Shown piece after piece: positions 1 to 7,752 of a DNA stretch of 64,000 nt (position 1 is its first letter; each line of letters opens with the position of its first letter). The stretch lies in assembly GCA_048268845.1 (NCBI GenBank), contig JBLWUQ010000004.1:1-64000 (forward strand), given 5' to 3'. The notes beneath the pieces are model-generated. The model was not told the DNA's origin, made no database searches, and saw only the letters and a program-made list of their open reading frames with translations. The position numbers were made by a program, and so were the translations under genes. The DNA comes from Muriiphilus sp048268845 (GTDB taxonomy: Bacteria > Pseudomonadota > Alphaproteobacteria > Rhodobacterales > Rhodobacteraceae).

Positions 1-695
1 AGGGCCGCGCGATCCCGATGGACAAGCTGGACCGCATCGTGGTCAGCCACATCGAGGAAAGGCTGCTGGACCCCGAGCGGATCGAAGACGTGCTCGCCTC
101 GCTGCTGGATCGCCGGCAGGAGAGCGTCGAGCGGCGCAGCCAGCACATCACCGAGTTGAACCAGCGCGCGGCCGAGGCCGATATGCGGCTAAAGCGGCTC
201 TACGAGGCTATCGAGGCGGGTTCGCTCGACCCGGCCGAATCCGCCCTCGGCGAACGCATCGCGGGCCTTACGGCGATACGGGATCAGGCACGGGCCGACG
301 CCGTAAGGACCGAGGCCATGCTGAAAAGCTCGGCCCATAAGGGCCTCACAGGCGCGGCCGTGCGGGAGCTGGCGAGCGAAGCGCGGACCGGGCTTCGGCT
401 CGGAAAGGGCGGTTATCGGCGGGATCACGTCCGGGCTTTCGCCCAGCATGTCGAGGTCGCGGACGATGCGATCTACATCAACGGCAGCAAAAACACGCTG
501 TTGAGGGCGCTGATAGCCACAAAAGGAGGGAAATCGGCGGGAATCGGCGTTCCCGGTTTTATACCGAAGTGGCGGAGAGACAGGGATTCGAACCCTGGAG
601 ACGGTTTCCCGCCTACACACTTTCCAGGCGTGCGCCTTCGACCACTCGGCCACCTCTCCGTGCCGCGCTATCTATCCTCGCCATCGTGGCGCTGA
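1..695 (+). CDS. Serine recombinase (resolvase/integrase family), C-terminal part
   Basis: This is the C-terminal 230 or so residues of a large serine recombinase; the catalytic N-terminal domain lies left of the window, and the frame is open at base 3. The visible part is rich in charged helix (repeated Glu, Arg and Leu), typical of the coiled-coil that follows the zinc ribbon in these enzymes. It then has the short motif NGSKNTLLRAL that I recognise from Rhodobacteraceae recombinases. Such proteins move phages and genomic islands by site-specific recombination. The frame does not stop before the tRNA. It runs through the antisense strand of tRNA-Ser, giving the RDSNP and PLGHLS peptides, and stops at 695. 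The last 40 residues are therefore encoded by the presumed attachment site. Family is an inference from the C-terminal half only. Confidence 0.75.
   Translation, partial: GRAIPMDKLDRIVVSHIEERLLDPERIEDVLASLLDRRQESVERRSQHITELNQRAAEADMRLKRLYEAIEAGSLDPAESALGERIAGLTAIRDQARADAVRTEAMLKSSAHKGLTGAAVRELASEARTGLRLGKGGYRRDHVRAFAQHVEVADDAIYINGSKNTLLRALIATKGGKSAGIGVPGFIPKWRRDRDSNPGDGFPPTHFPGVRLRPLGHLSVPRYLSSPSWR
570..659 (-). tRNA. tRNA-Ser (anticodon GGA)
   Basis: The minus strand folds as a class II tRNA. The 5' acceptor strand GGAGAGG (659-653) pairs with the 3' strand next to an encoded CCA (572-570), with discriminator G. The anticodon stem CACGC/GTGTG encloses the loop CTGGAAA, giving anticodon GGA. 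A long variable arm and the T-loop sequence GGTTCGAATCC follow. The 90-nt length fits serine tRNAs. Its 3' end abuts the recombinase gene, the usual arrangement for an element integrated at a tRNA 3' end. Confidence 0.96.
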
Positions 696-1235
696 CAAGG
701 GGGGGTGGCGAAAAAGCCGAAGGGTGTCGGCGGCGGTTCACGCCGGATTGCCCGCCCGCATCGCAAAACCCGGCGGCCGCCAGCACTTGACAGCCGGGCA
801 GGCATCCGGCCCGACGCCGGTCTCGGGTCCAAGGCACCCGCCCAATACCTGGATCGTGAGAATTCCCAAGCGCATGATCTCACGATTCATCCTGCTTGTG
901 GGGATGGTTCATGTCCACATCTCGCCGCAACTGCGCCCAGGGCGGCTTCAGTGACGCATTGAGGAACGGTCAAGCGGTCGCGTGGCAACAGCACCACAAG
1001 GCAGACCGAAAGGCAAAGGCAAGCTGGACCCACACGGAGGGGGAAGTCGCCGGTGCGACCGGTTGGCTCTCGTGCTCCCACGGGTGGACGCCAACTTCAG
1101 GCGACCCTCGACGCGGCAGGTGGCTCGCATCGCGGGCCTCGAGGTGGCTTCCAACCCGCTTGCGGCATCTGGCACGGTCGGGGCGGCTACGGTCGTGGGG
1201 CCGAACCTCGCGGGACGCGTGCCCTCCTAGAATAC
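660..1235. other. Intergenic stretch without a recognised gene
   Basis: About 575 bases lie between tRNA-Ser and alaX. I see no reading frame with a recognisable protein, no clear hairpin terminator and no tRNA. The open frames here are low-complexity, Arg- and Pro-rich translations typical of noncoding GC-rich DNA. It may be a junction scar near the integrated element. Confidence 0.5.
669..698 (-). promoter_or_regulatory. Candidate tRNA-Ser promoter
   Basis: On the minus strand a TTGTCA hexamer (698-693) is followed after 18 nt by TAGATA (674-669), about 10 nt before the tRNA 5' end. The -35 match is good and the -10 match is only fair. Confidence 0.4.
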
Positions 1236-1955
1236 CTAGTCGTCGAGGTGGATGTTCACGCGCCGGTTCAGCCGGCCCTTCTTTTCCAGCTTGCCGATCC
1301 GCATCCGCCCGATCTCGCCGGTGCGCGCGACATGGGTGCCGCCGCAGGGTTGCAGGTCGATCTGATCGCTGCCCTTGCCGATGCGGATCAGACGCACGCG
1401 CCCGGCGCCGCTGGGCGGGGCGACGGACATGGTCTTGACCAGCCCCGGATTGGCGGCAAGCTCGTCATCCGTGATCCAGTCGGCCATGACCGGCAGATCG
1501 CGCGCGATCAGGGCGTTCAGCGCCGCTTCGACCGCGTCCTTGTCCTCGAGCGGGTCCTCCATCGCGAAATCGAGCCTGCCCTTTTCGGGTCCGATGGCCC
1601 CGCCGGTGACGGGAAACGGCAGCACCACCGACAAGAGGTGCAGCGCCGTGTGCACCCGCATGTGACGGTGGCGCAGGTCCCAGTCGATCGCCTGCGTGAC
1701 CTTGGCGCCGACCGTCGGCAGAACTGCACCCTCTGGCGGCATCAGCACGATGTCGGGGCCCATACCCTTCTCGGTCGCGGCCACCGGCATTTCGCCGCCA
1801 TCCCAGCGCAGCCAGCCTCGATCGCCGGGCTGGCCGCCGCCGGTCGGGTAGAACAACGAGGCGTCGAGCACGACGCCGCCGGCCTCGGTCAGCGCGGCCA
1901 CGGTGGCGGCCGCCTCGCGCAGGTAGGCATCGTCGCGATAGAGCGGTCTAGTCAT
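1236..1955 (-). CDS. AlaX-type alanyl-tRNA editing protein
   Basis: Predicted free-standing editing hydrolase that deacylates mischarged Ser-tRNA(Ala) or Gly-tRNA(Ala) in the cytoplasm. The zinc-binding pattern of the AlaRS editing domain is complete: HTALH (His102, His106) and CGGTH (Cys204, His208), within the usual PTGGGQPGD and QPCGGTH contexts. At 239 aa it is a medium-length AlaX without the AlaRS catalytic domain. The ATG at 1955 overlaps the stop codon of the upstream channel gene (ATGACTAG), so translational coupling is likely. A longer in-frame start at 2021 would lie inside that gene and is not needed. The cysK-mscS-alaX order suggests one transcript. Confidence 0.88.
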   Translation of the reverse strand: MTRPLYRDDAYLREAAATVAALTEAGGVVLDASLFYPTGGGQPGDRGWLRWDGGEMPVAATEKGMGPDIVLMPPEGAVLPTVGAKVTQAIDWDLRHRHMRVHTALHLLSVVLPFPVTGGAIGPEKGRLDFAMEDPLEDKDAVEAALNALIARDLPVMADWITDDELAANPGLVKTMSVAPPSGAGRVRLIRIGKGSDQIDLQPCGGTHVARTGEIGRMRIGKLEKKGRLNRRVNIHLDD

Positions 1956-4491
1956 CACTGTCCTCCCGGCCATAGCCGAATGTCTCGGGCATGTCGCCCT
2001 CGTCCATCGCCTCGCGGGCATGATCGACGGTCTCGGCGGCTGCCGCCTTGCGCCGGGCTTTCTTTGCCTTGGCGGGCTTCTGCGCGGGCTCGACCGGGCC
2101 GAGACCGGCCAGCGACTCGGGGTTGCGCAGCCAGATGTCGCGTTGCGCGAAGGGAATCTCGATCCCCTCCTCGCGGAACCGCTTCGCGATCTCGTGGTTC
2201 ATGTCGCTGCGCACGCTCATCACGAAATTCACGTCCTTCAGGATCGCGCGGATCTCGAAGTTGAGGCTGTCGGCACCGAAGGCGATGAAATAGACCGAGG
2301 GCGCCGGGTTGATCGCGACCAGCGGGTGGTCCTTGGCGATCTCGGTGAGAATCTCCTCGACCCGCTTGGTGTCGGAGCCATAGCCCACGCCGACCTTGAC
2401 GATCACCCGCCCGATCAGGTTGCCGCGGGTGTAGTTGGTGACGACGCCGGAAATCAGGTCGGAGTTCGGGATCACGACGTCGGTGCGGTCGAAGGTCTCG
2501 ATCCGGGTCGAGCGCACCGCGATGTCGCGCACATAGCCCATATGCCCGCCGACATCGATCCAGTCCCCCTCCGATATCGGGCGCTCGATCAGGAGGATGA
2601 TGCCGGAAATGAAGTTCGACACGATGTTCTGCAGGCCGAAACCGATCCCGACCGACAGCGCACCGGCAACGATCGCCAGGGACGATAGGTCGATCCCGGC
2701 TGATGTGATCGCGGCAACGGCGGCCAGGAAGATGCCGAGATAGCCGACCCCCGAGGTGATCGCGTTCTGCCCGCCGATGTCCATCCTGGTCTTCGGCAGG
2801 ATGGTCGCGCCCAGCATCCCCTGGATCAGCCGCGTCAGCGCAAAGCCCAGCGCGAACACGATCACCACCGTCAGCACGTCGCCCGGCGTGACGACCGTCT
2901 CGCCAAGACGGATACCCGATCCGACCCGCGCCCAGAGCTCGGTCAGCTCGGTCACCCGCCTGCCCCAGATCAGCGGGAACAGCGGCAGCGCCGCGATGCC
3001 GACGCCGAAGCTGATCAGGACCGGCACCAGCGCCTCGCGCGCCTCGTCGCGCGAGCGCCGGGTGACGATGCCATATAGATCGACAAAGAACTGATGCAGG
3101 ATCAGTAGAACCGAGATCATGAACAGCGTGATCAGGGTGGGAAACAGCAGGAACCGCCCAAGCTCCGCATATCCCAGTGCCGCAAGCACCGGCCCACCCA
3201 CACCCACGATGGTCAGGACAGTGCCCAGCAACCCCAGCGACCGATCAAGGAACCCGGCCCCGTCTTCCGCCGCGCGCGCCTGGTTCACGTTGGCGCGAAA
3301 CACCCGCCCGATCCGCACCAGCGACAACCCGGTCAGCACCAGCAGCGGCCATTGCAGCACCGCAATGGTGGCGGCCGGGTAGCTGTCGATCTCGCCAAGT
3401 TGCAATATCGCCAGCGTCAGCCCGGCGAAAAGCCCGGCACCGGCGGTCTGGAAACGGCCCTCGCGCGAACGCCAGTCCGAAACCGTGACGATCTGCCAGG
3501 CCGCGCCCGGCACGCCGAACACCCAGGCCCCGACCCAGCGCGCGAAAAAGTAGAGAACCGTCGTGACCCCGAAGGCGGTCAGGAGACTGCTTGCGCGCAC
3601 GTCGAGCACGAAGGCGCCGCTCAGCCCGAGGATGATCGCTCCTACCCCCAGCAGCGGCACGATCATCTGGACCAGCGACAGAACGAACCCGATCGCGCCG
3701 TGCGCCGGTCCCTGCACCGCGGCGCGGCCGCGCGCCCCGACGCGGCGCACCGCGCGCTGGCCGAAGACCAGAAGTCCCAGCCCGGCCAGAACGAACACTA
3801 CCGAGGCGGCCAGAGACGGACGCACCTGTGCCCATTTGATCTCGTTCTGCCAGGAATCCACCACCGACGCCCAGGCCAGCCGCAGGCTCCGGCTGAGGTC
3901 GGTCGCGGCAGGCAGCCACAGCGCCGGGTTCAACGGCGAGGGTCCAAGCTCTGCCAGCCCGGCGGTCTGGCGCGCGCGCAGGGTCTTGTCGAGTTCGCCG
4001 ATCAGCGTGTCGGCGCGCACATGCGCCAGTTCCGCCCGTTTCACCGGCGCGACCAGCGCGTCAAGCTGTTGGGCCAGGTCTTCGCGCTGTGCCGCGGTCG
4101 AGGGCATCTCGCCGCCCGAGTTCTCGGGCTTCGGCCCCAATGCCGCGATCTGCGCGCGCAAGGTGGTGATCTTGACCGCGTTGGCGCTGCGCGCCTGGGC
4201 AAACCGGTCGCGCCACGTCGTGAGGTCAACCCGCAGGTTCTCCAGCACCGAGGTCGAGACGCGGCCGGATTCGAGCGCCTGCTCGACCCGTTCGGCAAGT
4301 TTCACCCAGGCTTCATAGTCGATCCCGGTGCCGTCCGGGGCGACCGCCGAGGCGGGTGCCGGTGCCGGGGCTTCAGCGTCGGTCGCGACCTCATCTGATG
4401 CGGGTGCCGCGTCCTGCGCCTGGGCAAGCGGTGCGGCGAGGATCAGAAGCAGCGCCAGAAGCGCGGCGAACGGGGTGAACCAGCGCGTCAT
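1948..4491 (-). CDS. MscS-family mechanosensitive channel with DUF3772 region
   Basis: Large inner-membrane mechanosensitive channel of 847 aa. A cleavable signal peptide (residues 1-25, ending AQAQDA) precedes a periplasmic region of about 150 residues with coiled-coil character, as in DUF3772 channels. About ten hydrophobic segments follow, and then the MscS core near residues 590-760 with the pore-lining, Gly/Ala-rich helix and the motif FGLQNIVSNFISG. A soluble beta/alpha domain follows. The C-terminal tail is Lys/Ala-rich and then acidic. The protein probably releases solutes on hypo-osmotic shock; gating and selectivity cannot be read from sequence. Its ATG overlaps the cysK stop as ATGA, and its own stop overlaps alaX. 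Confidence 0.88.
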   Translation of the reverse strand: MTRWFTPFAALLALLLILAAPLAQAQDAAPASDEVATDAEAPAPAPASAVAPDGTGIDYEAWVKLAERVEQALESGRVSTSVLENLRVDLTTWRDRFAQARSANAVKITTLRAQIAALGPKPENSGGEMPSTAAQREDLAQQLDALVAPVKRAELAHVRADTLIGELDKTLRARQTAGLAELGPSPLNPALWLPAATDLSRSLRLAWASVVDSWQNEIKWAQVRPSLAASVVFVLAGLGLLVFGQRAVRRVGARGRAAVQGPAHGAIGFVLSLVQMIVPLLGVGAIILGLSGAFVLDVRASSLLTAFGVTTVLYFFARWVGAWVFGVPGAAWQIVTVSDWRSREGRFQTAGAGLFAGLTLAILQLGEIDSYPAATIAVLQWPLLVLTGLSLVRIGRVFRANVNQARAAEDGAGFLDRSLGLLGTVLTIVGVGGPVLAALGYAELGRFLLFPTLITLFMISVLLILHQFFVDLYGIVTRRSRDEAREALVPVLISFGVGIAALPLFPLIWGRRVTELTELWARVGSGIRLGETVVTPGDVLTVVIVFALGFALTRLIQGMLGATILPKTRMDIGGQNAITSGVGYLGIFLAAVAAITSAGIDLSSLAIVAGALSVGIGFGLQNIVSNFISGIILLIERPISEGDWIDVGGHMGYVRDIAVRSTRIETFDRTDVVIPNSDLISGVVTNYTRGNLIGRVIVKVGVGYGSDTKRVEEILTEIAKDHPLVAINPAPSVYFIAFGADSLNFEIRAILKDVNFVMSVRSDMNHEIAKRFREEGIEIPFAQRDIWLRNPESLAGLGPVEPAQKPAKAKKARRKAAAAETVDHAREAMDEGDMPETFGYGREDSDD

Positions 4492-5525
4492 TGCACGTCT
4501 TCACGCATCTGCGGCAGATCCGCAGCTGGCCGGTCAAGCCAGGCGGGAACCGGCAGCTTCTGGCCGCGCAGGAACTCGGGGTTGAACAGTTTGGACTGAT
4601 AGCGCGTGCCGTAGTCGCACAGCACCGTGACGATCGTATGCCCCGGCCCCATCTCGCGCGCCATCCTGACCGCGCCGGCGATGTTGATGCCGGACGACCC
4701 ACCCAGCACCAAGCCCTCGGTCTCGACCAGATCGAAGATATAGGGCAGCGCCTCGCTGTCGGGCACCTGCCAGGCCATGTCGGGGGTGAACCCCTTGAGG
4801 TTGGCGGTGATGCGCACTTGGCCGATGCCCTCGGTGATCGAGCCGCCCTCGATCCTGAATTCACCCGTGGTGTAGTAGCTGTAAAGCCCCGCCCCCATCG
4901 GGTCGGCGAGGCCAATCTTGACGCCCTTCGGCTGCAACGCCATCGCCACCCCCGCCAGCGTGCCGCCCGAGCCGACCGCGCAGACAAAGCCATCGACCTT
5001 GCCGCCGGTCTGCTCCCAGATCTCCGGGCCGGTGGTCTCGAGATGGGCCTGACGGTTGGCGATGTTGTCGAACTGGTTGGCCCAGATCGCGCCATGCGGC
5101 TCGGTTTTCGCCAGCGCTTCGGCCAGCCGGCCGGAATAGCGCACGAAATTGTTCGGGTTGCGATAGGGCGCGGCCGGCACTTCGACCAGTTCGGCGCCCG
5201 CCAGCCGCAGCATGTCCTTTTTCTCCTGACTCTGCGTCTCGGGGATCACGATGACGGTGCGAAACCCCATCGAGGCCCCGACCAGCGCCAGCCCGATGCC
5301 GGTATTGCCCGCCGTCCCCTCGACGATGGTGCCGCCGGGCGCAAGCTCGCCGCGCGCCACCGCGTCACGGATGATCCAGAGCGCGGCGCGGTCCTTGACC
5401 GACTGGCCGGGGTTCATGAACTCGGCCTTGCCAAGGATCTCGCAGCCGGTCGCCTCCGAGACGGCCCGGAGCCTGACCAGCGGCGTGTTTCCAACCAGGT
5501 CTGCGAGGTTCTGCCGGATGTCCAT
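4488..5525 (-). CDS. cysK: Cysteine synthase A (O-acetylserine sulfhydrylase)
   Basis: PLP enzyme making L-cysteine from O-acetylserine and sulfide. The PLP lysine lies in the motif SVKDRA (Lys44), the phosphate/substrate loop is TAGNTGIG (71-78), and the N terminus DLVGNTPLVRL is typical. The 345-aa product is slightly longer than the enteric enzyme, as in other Rhodobacteraceae. I chose the ATG at 5525 because AAGGGC lies about 7 nt upstream; the in-frame ATG at 5540 has no comparable site. In R. sphaeroides cysK lies beside trgAB and affects tellurite resistance, and trgAB lies about 2.2 kb away here. The downstream channel gene overlaps by 4 nt. Confidence 0.93.
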   Translation of the reverse strand: MDIRQNLADLVGNTPLVRLRAVSEATGCEILGKAEFMNPGQSVKDRAALWIIRDAVARGELAPGGTIVEGTAGNTGIGLALVGASMGFRTVIVIPETQSQEKKDMLRLAGAELVEVPAAPYRNPNNFVRYSGRLAEALAKTEPHGAIWANQFDNIANRQAHLETTGPEIWEQTGGKVDGFVCAVGSGGTLAGVAMALQPKGVKIGLADPMGAGLYSYYTTGEFRIEGGSITEGIGQVRITANLKGFTPDMAWQVPDSEALPYIFDLVETEGLVLGGSSGINIAGAVRMAREMGPGHTIVTVLCDYGTRYQSKLFNPEFLRGQKLPVPAWLDRPAADLPQMREDVQ

Positions 5526-5560
5526 CGTGCTGCCCTTCATGGATCGTCTTCGGTGGGGAA

Positions 5561-5589
5561 TGTGTAGGGTCGCAACGCTGGGAACTCAA
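5561..5589 (-). promoter_or_regulatory. Candidate cysK promoter
   Basis: On the minus strand TTGAGT (5589-5584) is separated by exactly 17 nt from TACACA (5566-5561). This predicts a start near 5554 and a leader of about 30 nt before the cysK ATG. Confidence 0.55.
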
Positions 5590-5728
5590 GCCGCCCTGCC
5601 CCGCGGACGGCGCAAAGGCGGCGGACCGCGCCCTTGCAGGCCTGCGCAGCGGCACAGCAGGCCCCTACTGTCGGCGATGCGGGCGACGCTGCCGCGCGGT
5701 GAATGGCAGTGGATCCATTCGGGCAATC

Positions 5729-6607
5729 TCACGCCGCGTCTTCCGTGTGCGATACGAACCAGTCAACGACAGACTGGACGGATTGGTTGCGTCTGGAACC
5801 GCGCAGGGCCAGAAGATAGAAATCCTGCGTGCCCGACACCGCTTCGGGGACAAGACGGACCAGATTGTTTGCGGCAATGTCGCGTTGTGCTAGAAAGCTG
5901 CTGACAAGGGCTGCGCCCTGGCCCGAGAGCGCTGCATCCACGGCAAGGGCTGTCTGGCTCAACCGCAGCCCGCGCCCGCCACGATCGGCCACGTTCAACC
6001 GCCTGAGAAAGGCGGGCCAAAGATCGTGGGCATCATGCAGCTTGGGCAATCCTGACAGGGTCTCCGGATCAAGCGGCAAACGCTGTCCGGCGACCAATGC
6101 CGGGGCGGCCACGGCGATAATCTCCTGACGAAACAGCCGGATAGCCTCAAGCGAGGCGCCGAACGGCGGGTGACCCTGGCGAACCGCAAGGTCGATCCCA
6201 TCGCCATGAAAACTCGACACCTTCTCTGTGGCGAGGATTTGCAGGTCGATCTGTGGGTGTGCGGCCGAAAAATCCGGCAGGTTCGGGATCAGCCACTTCG
6301 CGGCAAAGGTCGGCGTGACGCTCACCAGAACCTTCCCCGGCGCCGGGCGCAGGGCGTCGGTCGCAGCGCGCAGGTCTGCAAAGGCGTTTGCGACACGCAC
6401 ATGATAGCTGCGTCCGGCTGGCGTGAACGCCAGCCCCTTGGGCAACCTTTCGAACAGCGGCGTTCCCAGATTTGCCTCGAGCTGCCGCACCTGCTGGGCG
6501 ACGGCGCCTTGGGTCACGCCCATTTCGTCGGCGGCGGAACGAAAGTTCAGATGGCGCCCCGACACATCGAAGGCGCGCAAACCGTTGAGGGACGGAAGCG
6601 GGCTCAT
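5729..6607 (-). CDS. LysR-family transcriptional regulator (GcvA-like)
   Basis: 292-aa LysR regulator. The N-terminal winged helix-turn-helix (residues 5-65) has the typical run SAADEMGVTQGAVAQQV, and a periplasmic-binding-protein-like effector domain follows from about residue 90. The opening LPSLNGLRAFD resembles the GcvA/AmpR subgroup. The gene is divergent from the short-chain dehydrogenase at 6706, which it probably controls; the inducer is unknown. The ATG at 6607 has no Shine-Dalgarno sequence and sits where the predicted promoter would start transcription, so the mRNA may be leaderless. A longer frame from 6691 would add 28 residues that overlap the promoter region. Confidence 0.88.
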   Translation of the reverse strand: MSPLPSLNGLRAFDVSGRHLNFRSAADEMGVTQGAVAQQVRQLEANLGTPLFERLPKGLAFTPAGRSYHVRVANAFADLRAATDALRPAPGKVLVSVTPTFAAKWLIPNLPDFSAAHPQIDLQILATEKVSSFHGDGIDLAVRQGHPPFGASLEAIRLFRQEIIAVAAPALVAGQRLPLDPETLSGLPKLHDAHDLWPAFLRRLNVADRGGRGLRLSQTALAVDAALSGQGAALVSSFLAQRDIAANNLVRLVPEAVSGTQDFYLLALRGSRRNQSVQSVVDWFVSHTEDAA

Positions 6608-6613
6608 TTGACG

Positions 6614-6642
6614 ATAGTAATCCTGCTGGCACAGAGCATCAA
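6614..6642 (-). promoter_or_regulatory. Candidate LysR-gene promoter
   Basis: On the minus strand TTGATG (6642-6637), a 17-nt spacer and TACTAT (6619-6614). The predicted transcription start falls on or within one base of the LysR ATG at 6607. Confidence 0.5.
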
Positions 6643-6705
6643 TTCTGGCGCGTGATTTTGCCTTTCTTGCAATATAACGGCCATGACGCAACCGGAGGAT
6701 ATGTC

Positions 6706-7410
6706 ATGTCAGCAGAAAAAGTAGCAGTCATCACGGCTGGCGGCAGCGGGATGGGCGCCGATGCGGCCCGCAGGTTGGCCGCGGATGGCTTTCGCGTCGG
6801 GATATTGTCGTCGTCCGGCAAAGGCGAGGCGCTTGGCAAGGACCTGGGCGGTTTCGGCGTCACCGGGTCGAACCGCTCGACCGATGACCTTGCCGCACTG
6901 GTGCGCGGCGCAACCGACCGTTGGGGCCGTATCGACGTGCTCGTCAACTCCGCCGGGCATGGCCCGAAAGGTCCGGTGCTGGACATTCCGGACGACGATT
7001 GGCACCTGGGGCTTGAGGTCTACCTGCTGAACGTCATTCGCCCCACGCGTCTGGTGACGCCGCTCATGCAGGCGCAGGGTGGCGGTGCGATCATCAACAT
7101 CTCGACCTTCGCGGCGTTCGAGCCCGATCCGCTGTTTCCGACTTCTGGCGTGTTTCGCGCAGGCCTGGCCGCGTTCGCCAAGCTCTATGCCGACACCTAC
7201 GCGGCAGAAAACATCCGCATGAACAATGTCCTTCCGGGCTTCATCGACAGCCTGCCCGAAACCGACGACCGCCGCGCGCGCATCCCGATGGGGCGCTACG
7301 GGCGCAAGGAAGAGGTGTCGTCGCTGATCGCATGGCTGGCCTCCGACGGCGCGGCCTACATGACCGGCCAGAACCTGCGGATAGACGGTGGGCTGACCCG
7401 TGCCGTCTGA
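6706..7410 (+). CDS. Short-chain dehydrogenase-like protein with non-canonical active site
   Basis: 234-aa Rossmann protein of the SDR superfamily. The cofactor motif is ITAGGSGMG (9-17), the structural NSAG is at 81-84, and the C terminus GQNLRIDGGL is typical. The usual catalytic YxxxK is missing: the aligned segment is SGVFRAGLAAF, with Ser147 and Arg151 in place of Tyr and Lys. It may therefore not be an active oxidoreductase, or may use different chemistry. GGAGG at 6694 places the start at the ATG at 6706 rather than 6652. It is divergent from the LysR gene and is followed closely by a small membrane protein gene. Confidence 0.82.
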   Translation: MSAEKVAVITAGGSGMGADAARRLAADGFRVGILSSSGKGEALGKDLGGFGVTGSNRSTDDLAALVRGATDRWGRIDVLVNSAGHGPKGPVLDIPDDDWHLGLEVYLLNVIRPTRLVTPLMQAQGGGAIINISTFAAFEPDPLFPTSGVFRAGLAAFAKLYADTYAAENIRMNNVLPGFIDSLPETDDRRARIPMGRYGRKEEVSSLIAWLASDGAAYMTGQNLRIDGGLTRAV

Positions 7411-7417
7411 TACCGCG

Positions 7418-7651
7418 ATGGCAGCGCCCGCGACGGGGCGGATGGTTCTTGCCGTCAAATGGACGGCGTCGATCATCCAGATCATGGGCTATACCGCAAC
7501 GGCGTTCGGCTGGACGCCGTGGAACCTCTATCTGTTCCTGGTCGGTGTTCTCGGCTGGTTCGCCGTCGGTGTGCTCTGGAACGACAGGGCGATCATGCTG
7601 ATACACGTCGTCGCCCTTGGTGCGATGCTGGCCGGGATGAGCAGTGGTTGA
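7418..7651 (+). CDS. Small membrane protein, DUF6552-like
   Basis: 77-aa protein with two or three predicted membrane helices and a Trp-rich turn (GWTPWNLYLF). I recognise the pattern from conserved Rhodobacteraceae proteins annotated DUF6552; no function is known. It begins 7 nt after the SDR stop if the ATG at 7418 is used. A GTG at 7400 in the same frame would overlap the SDR stop and couple translation. Cotranscription with the SDR gene is likely. Confidence 0.7.
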   Translation: MAAPATGRMVLAVKWTASIIQIMGYTATAFGWTPWNLYLFLVGVLGWFAVGVLWNDRAIMLIHVVALGAMLAGMSSG

Positions 7652-7752
7652 GGCTGTCAAAGCCTGACATTCACGTCCTGGCCGAACGGCATGCGAGCGC
7701 CAGACGACAGGATTTCCCATCAACACATCAGGCACGTGACCTCGATCGCGCC

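Noticed and set aside
189..653. Minus-strand 154-aa frame beginning MAEWSKAHAWKVC
   Set aside because: It is a translation of tRNA-Ser and of the antisense of the recombinase gene; this pattern is a known artefact.
1053..2264. Plus-strand frame of 403 aa spanning the gap before alaX
   Set aside because: Mostly antisense of alaX and mscS; the first part over the intergenic stretch has no recognisable protein.
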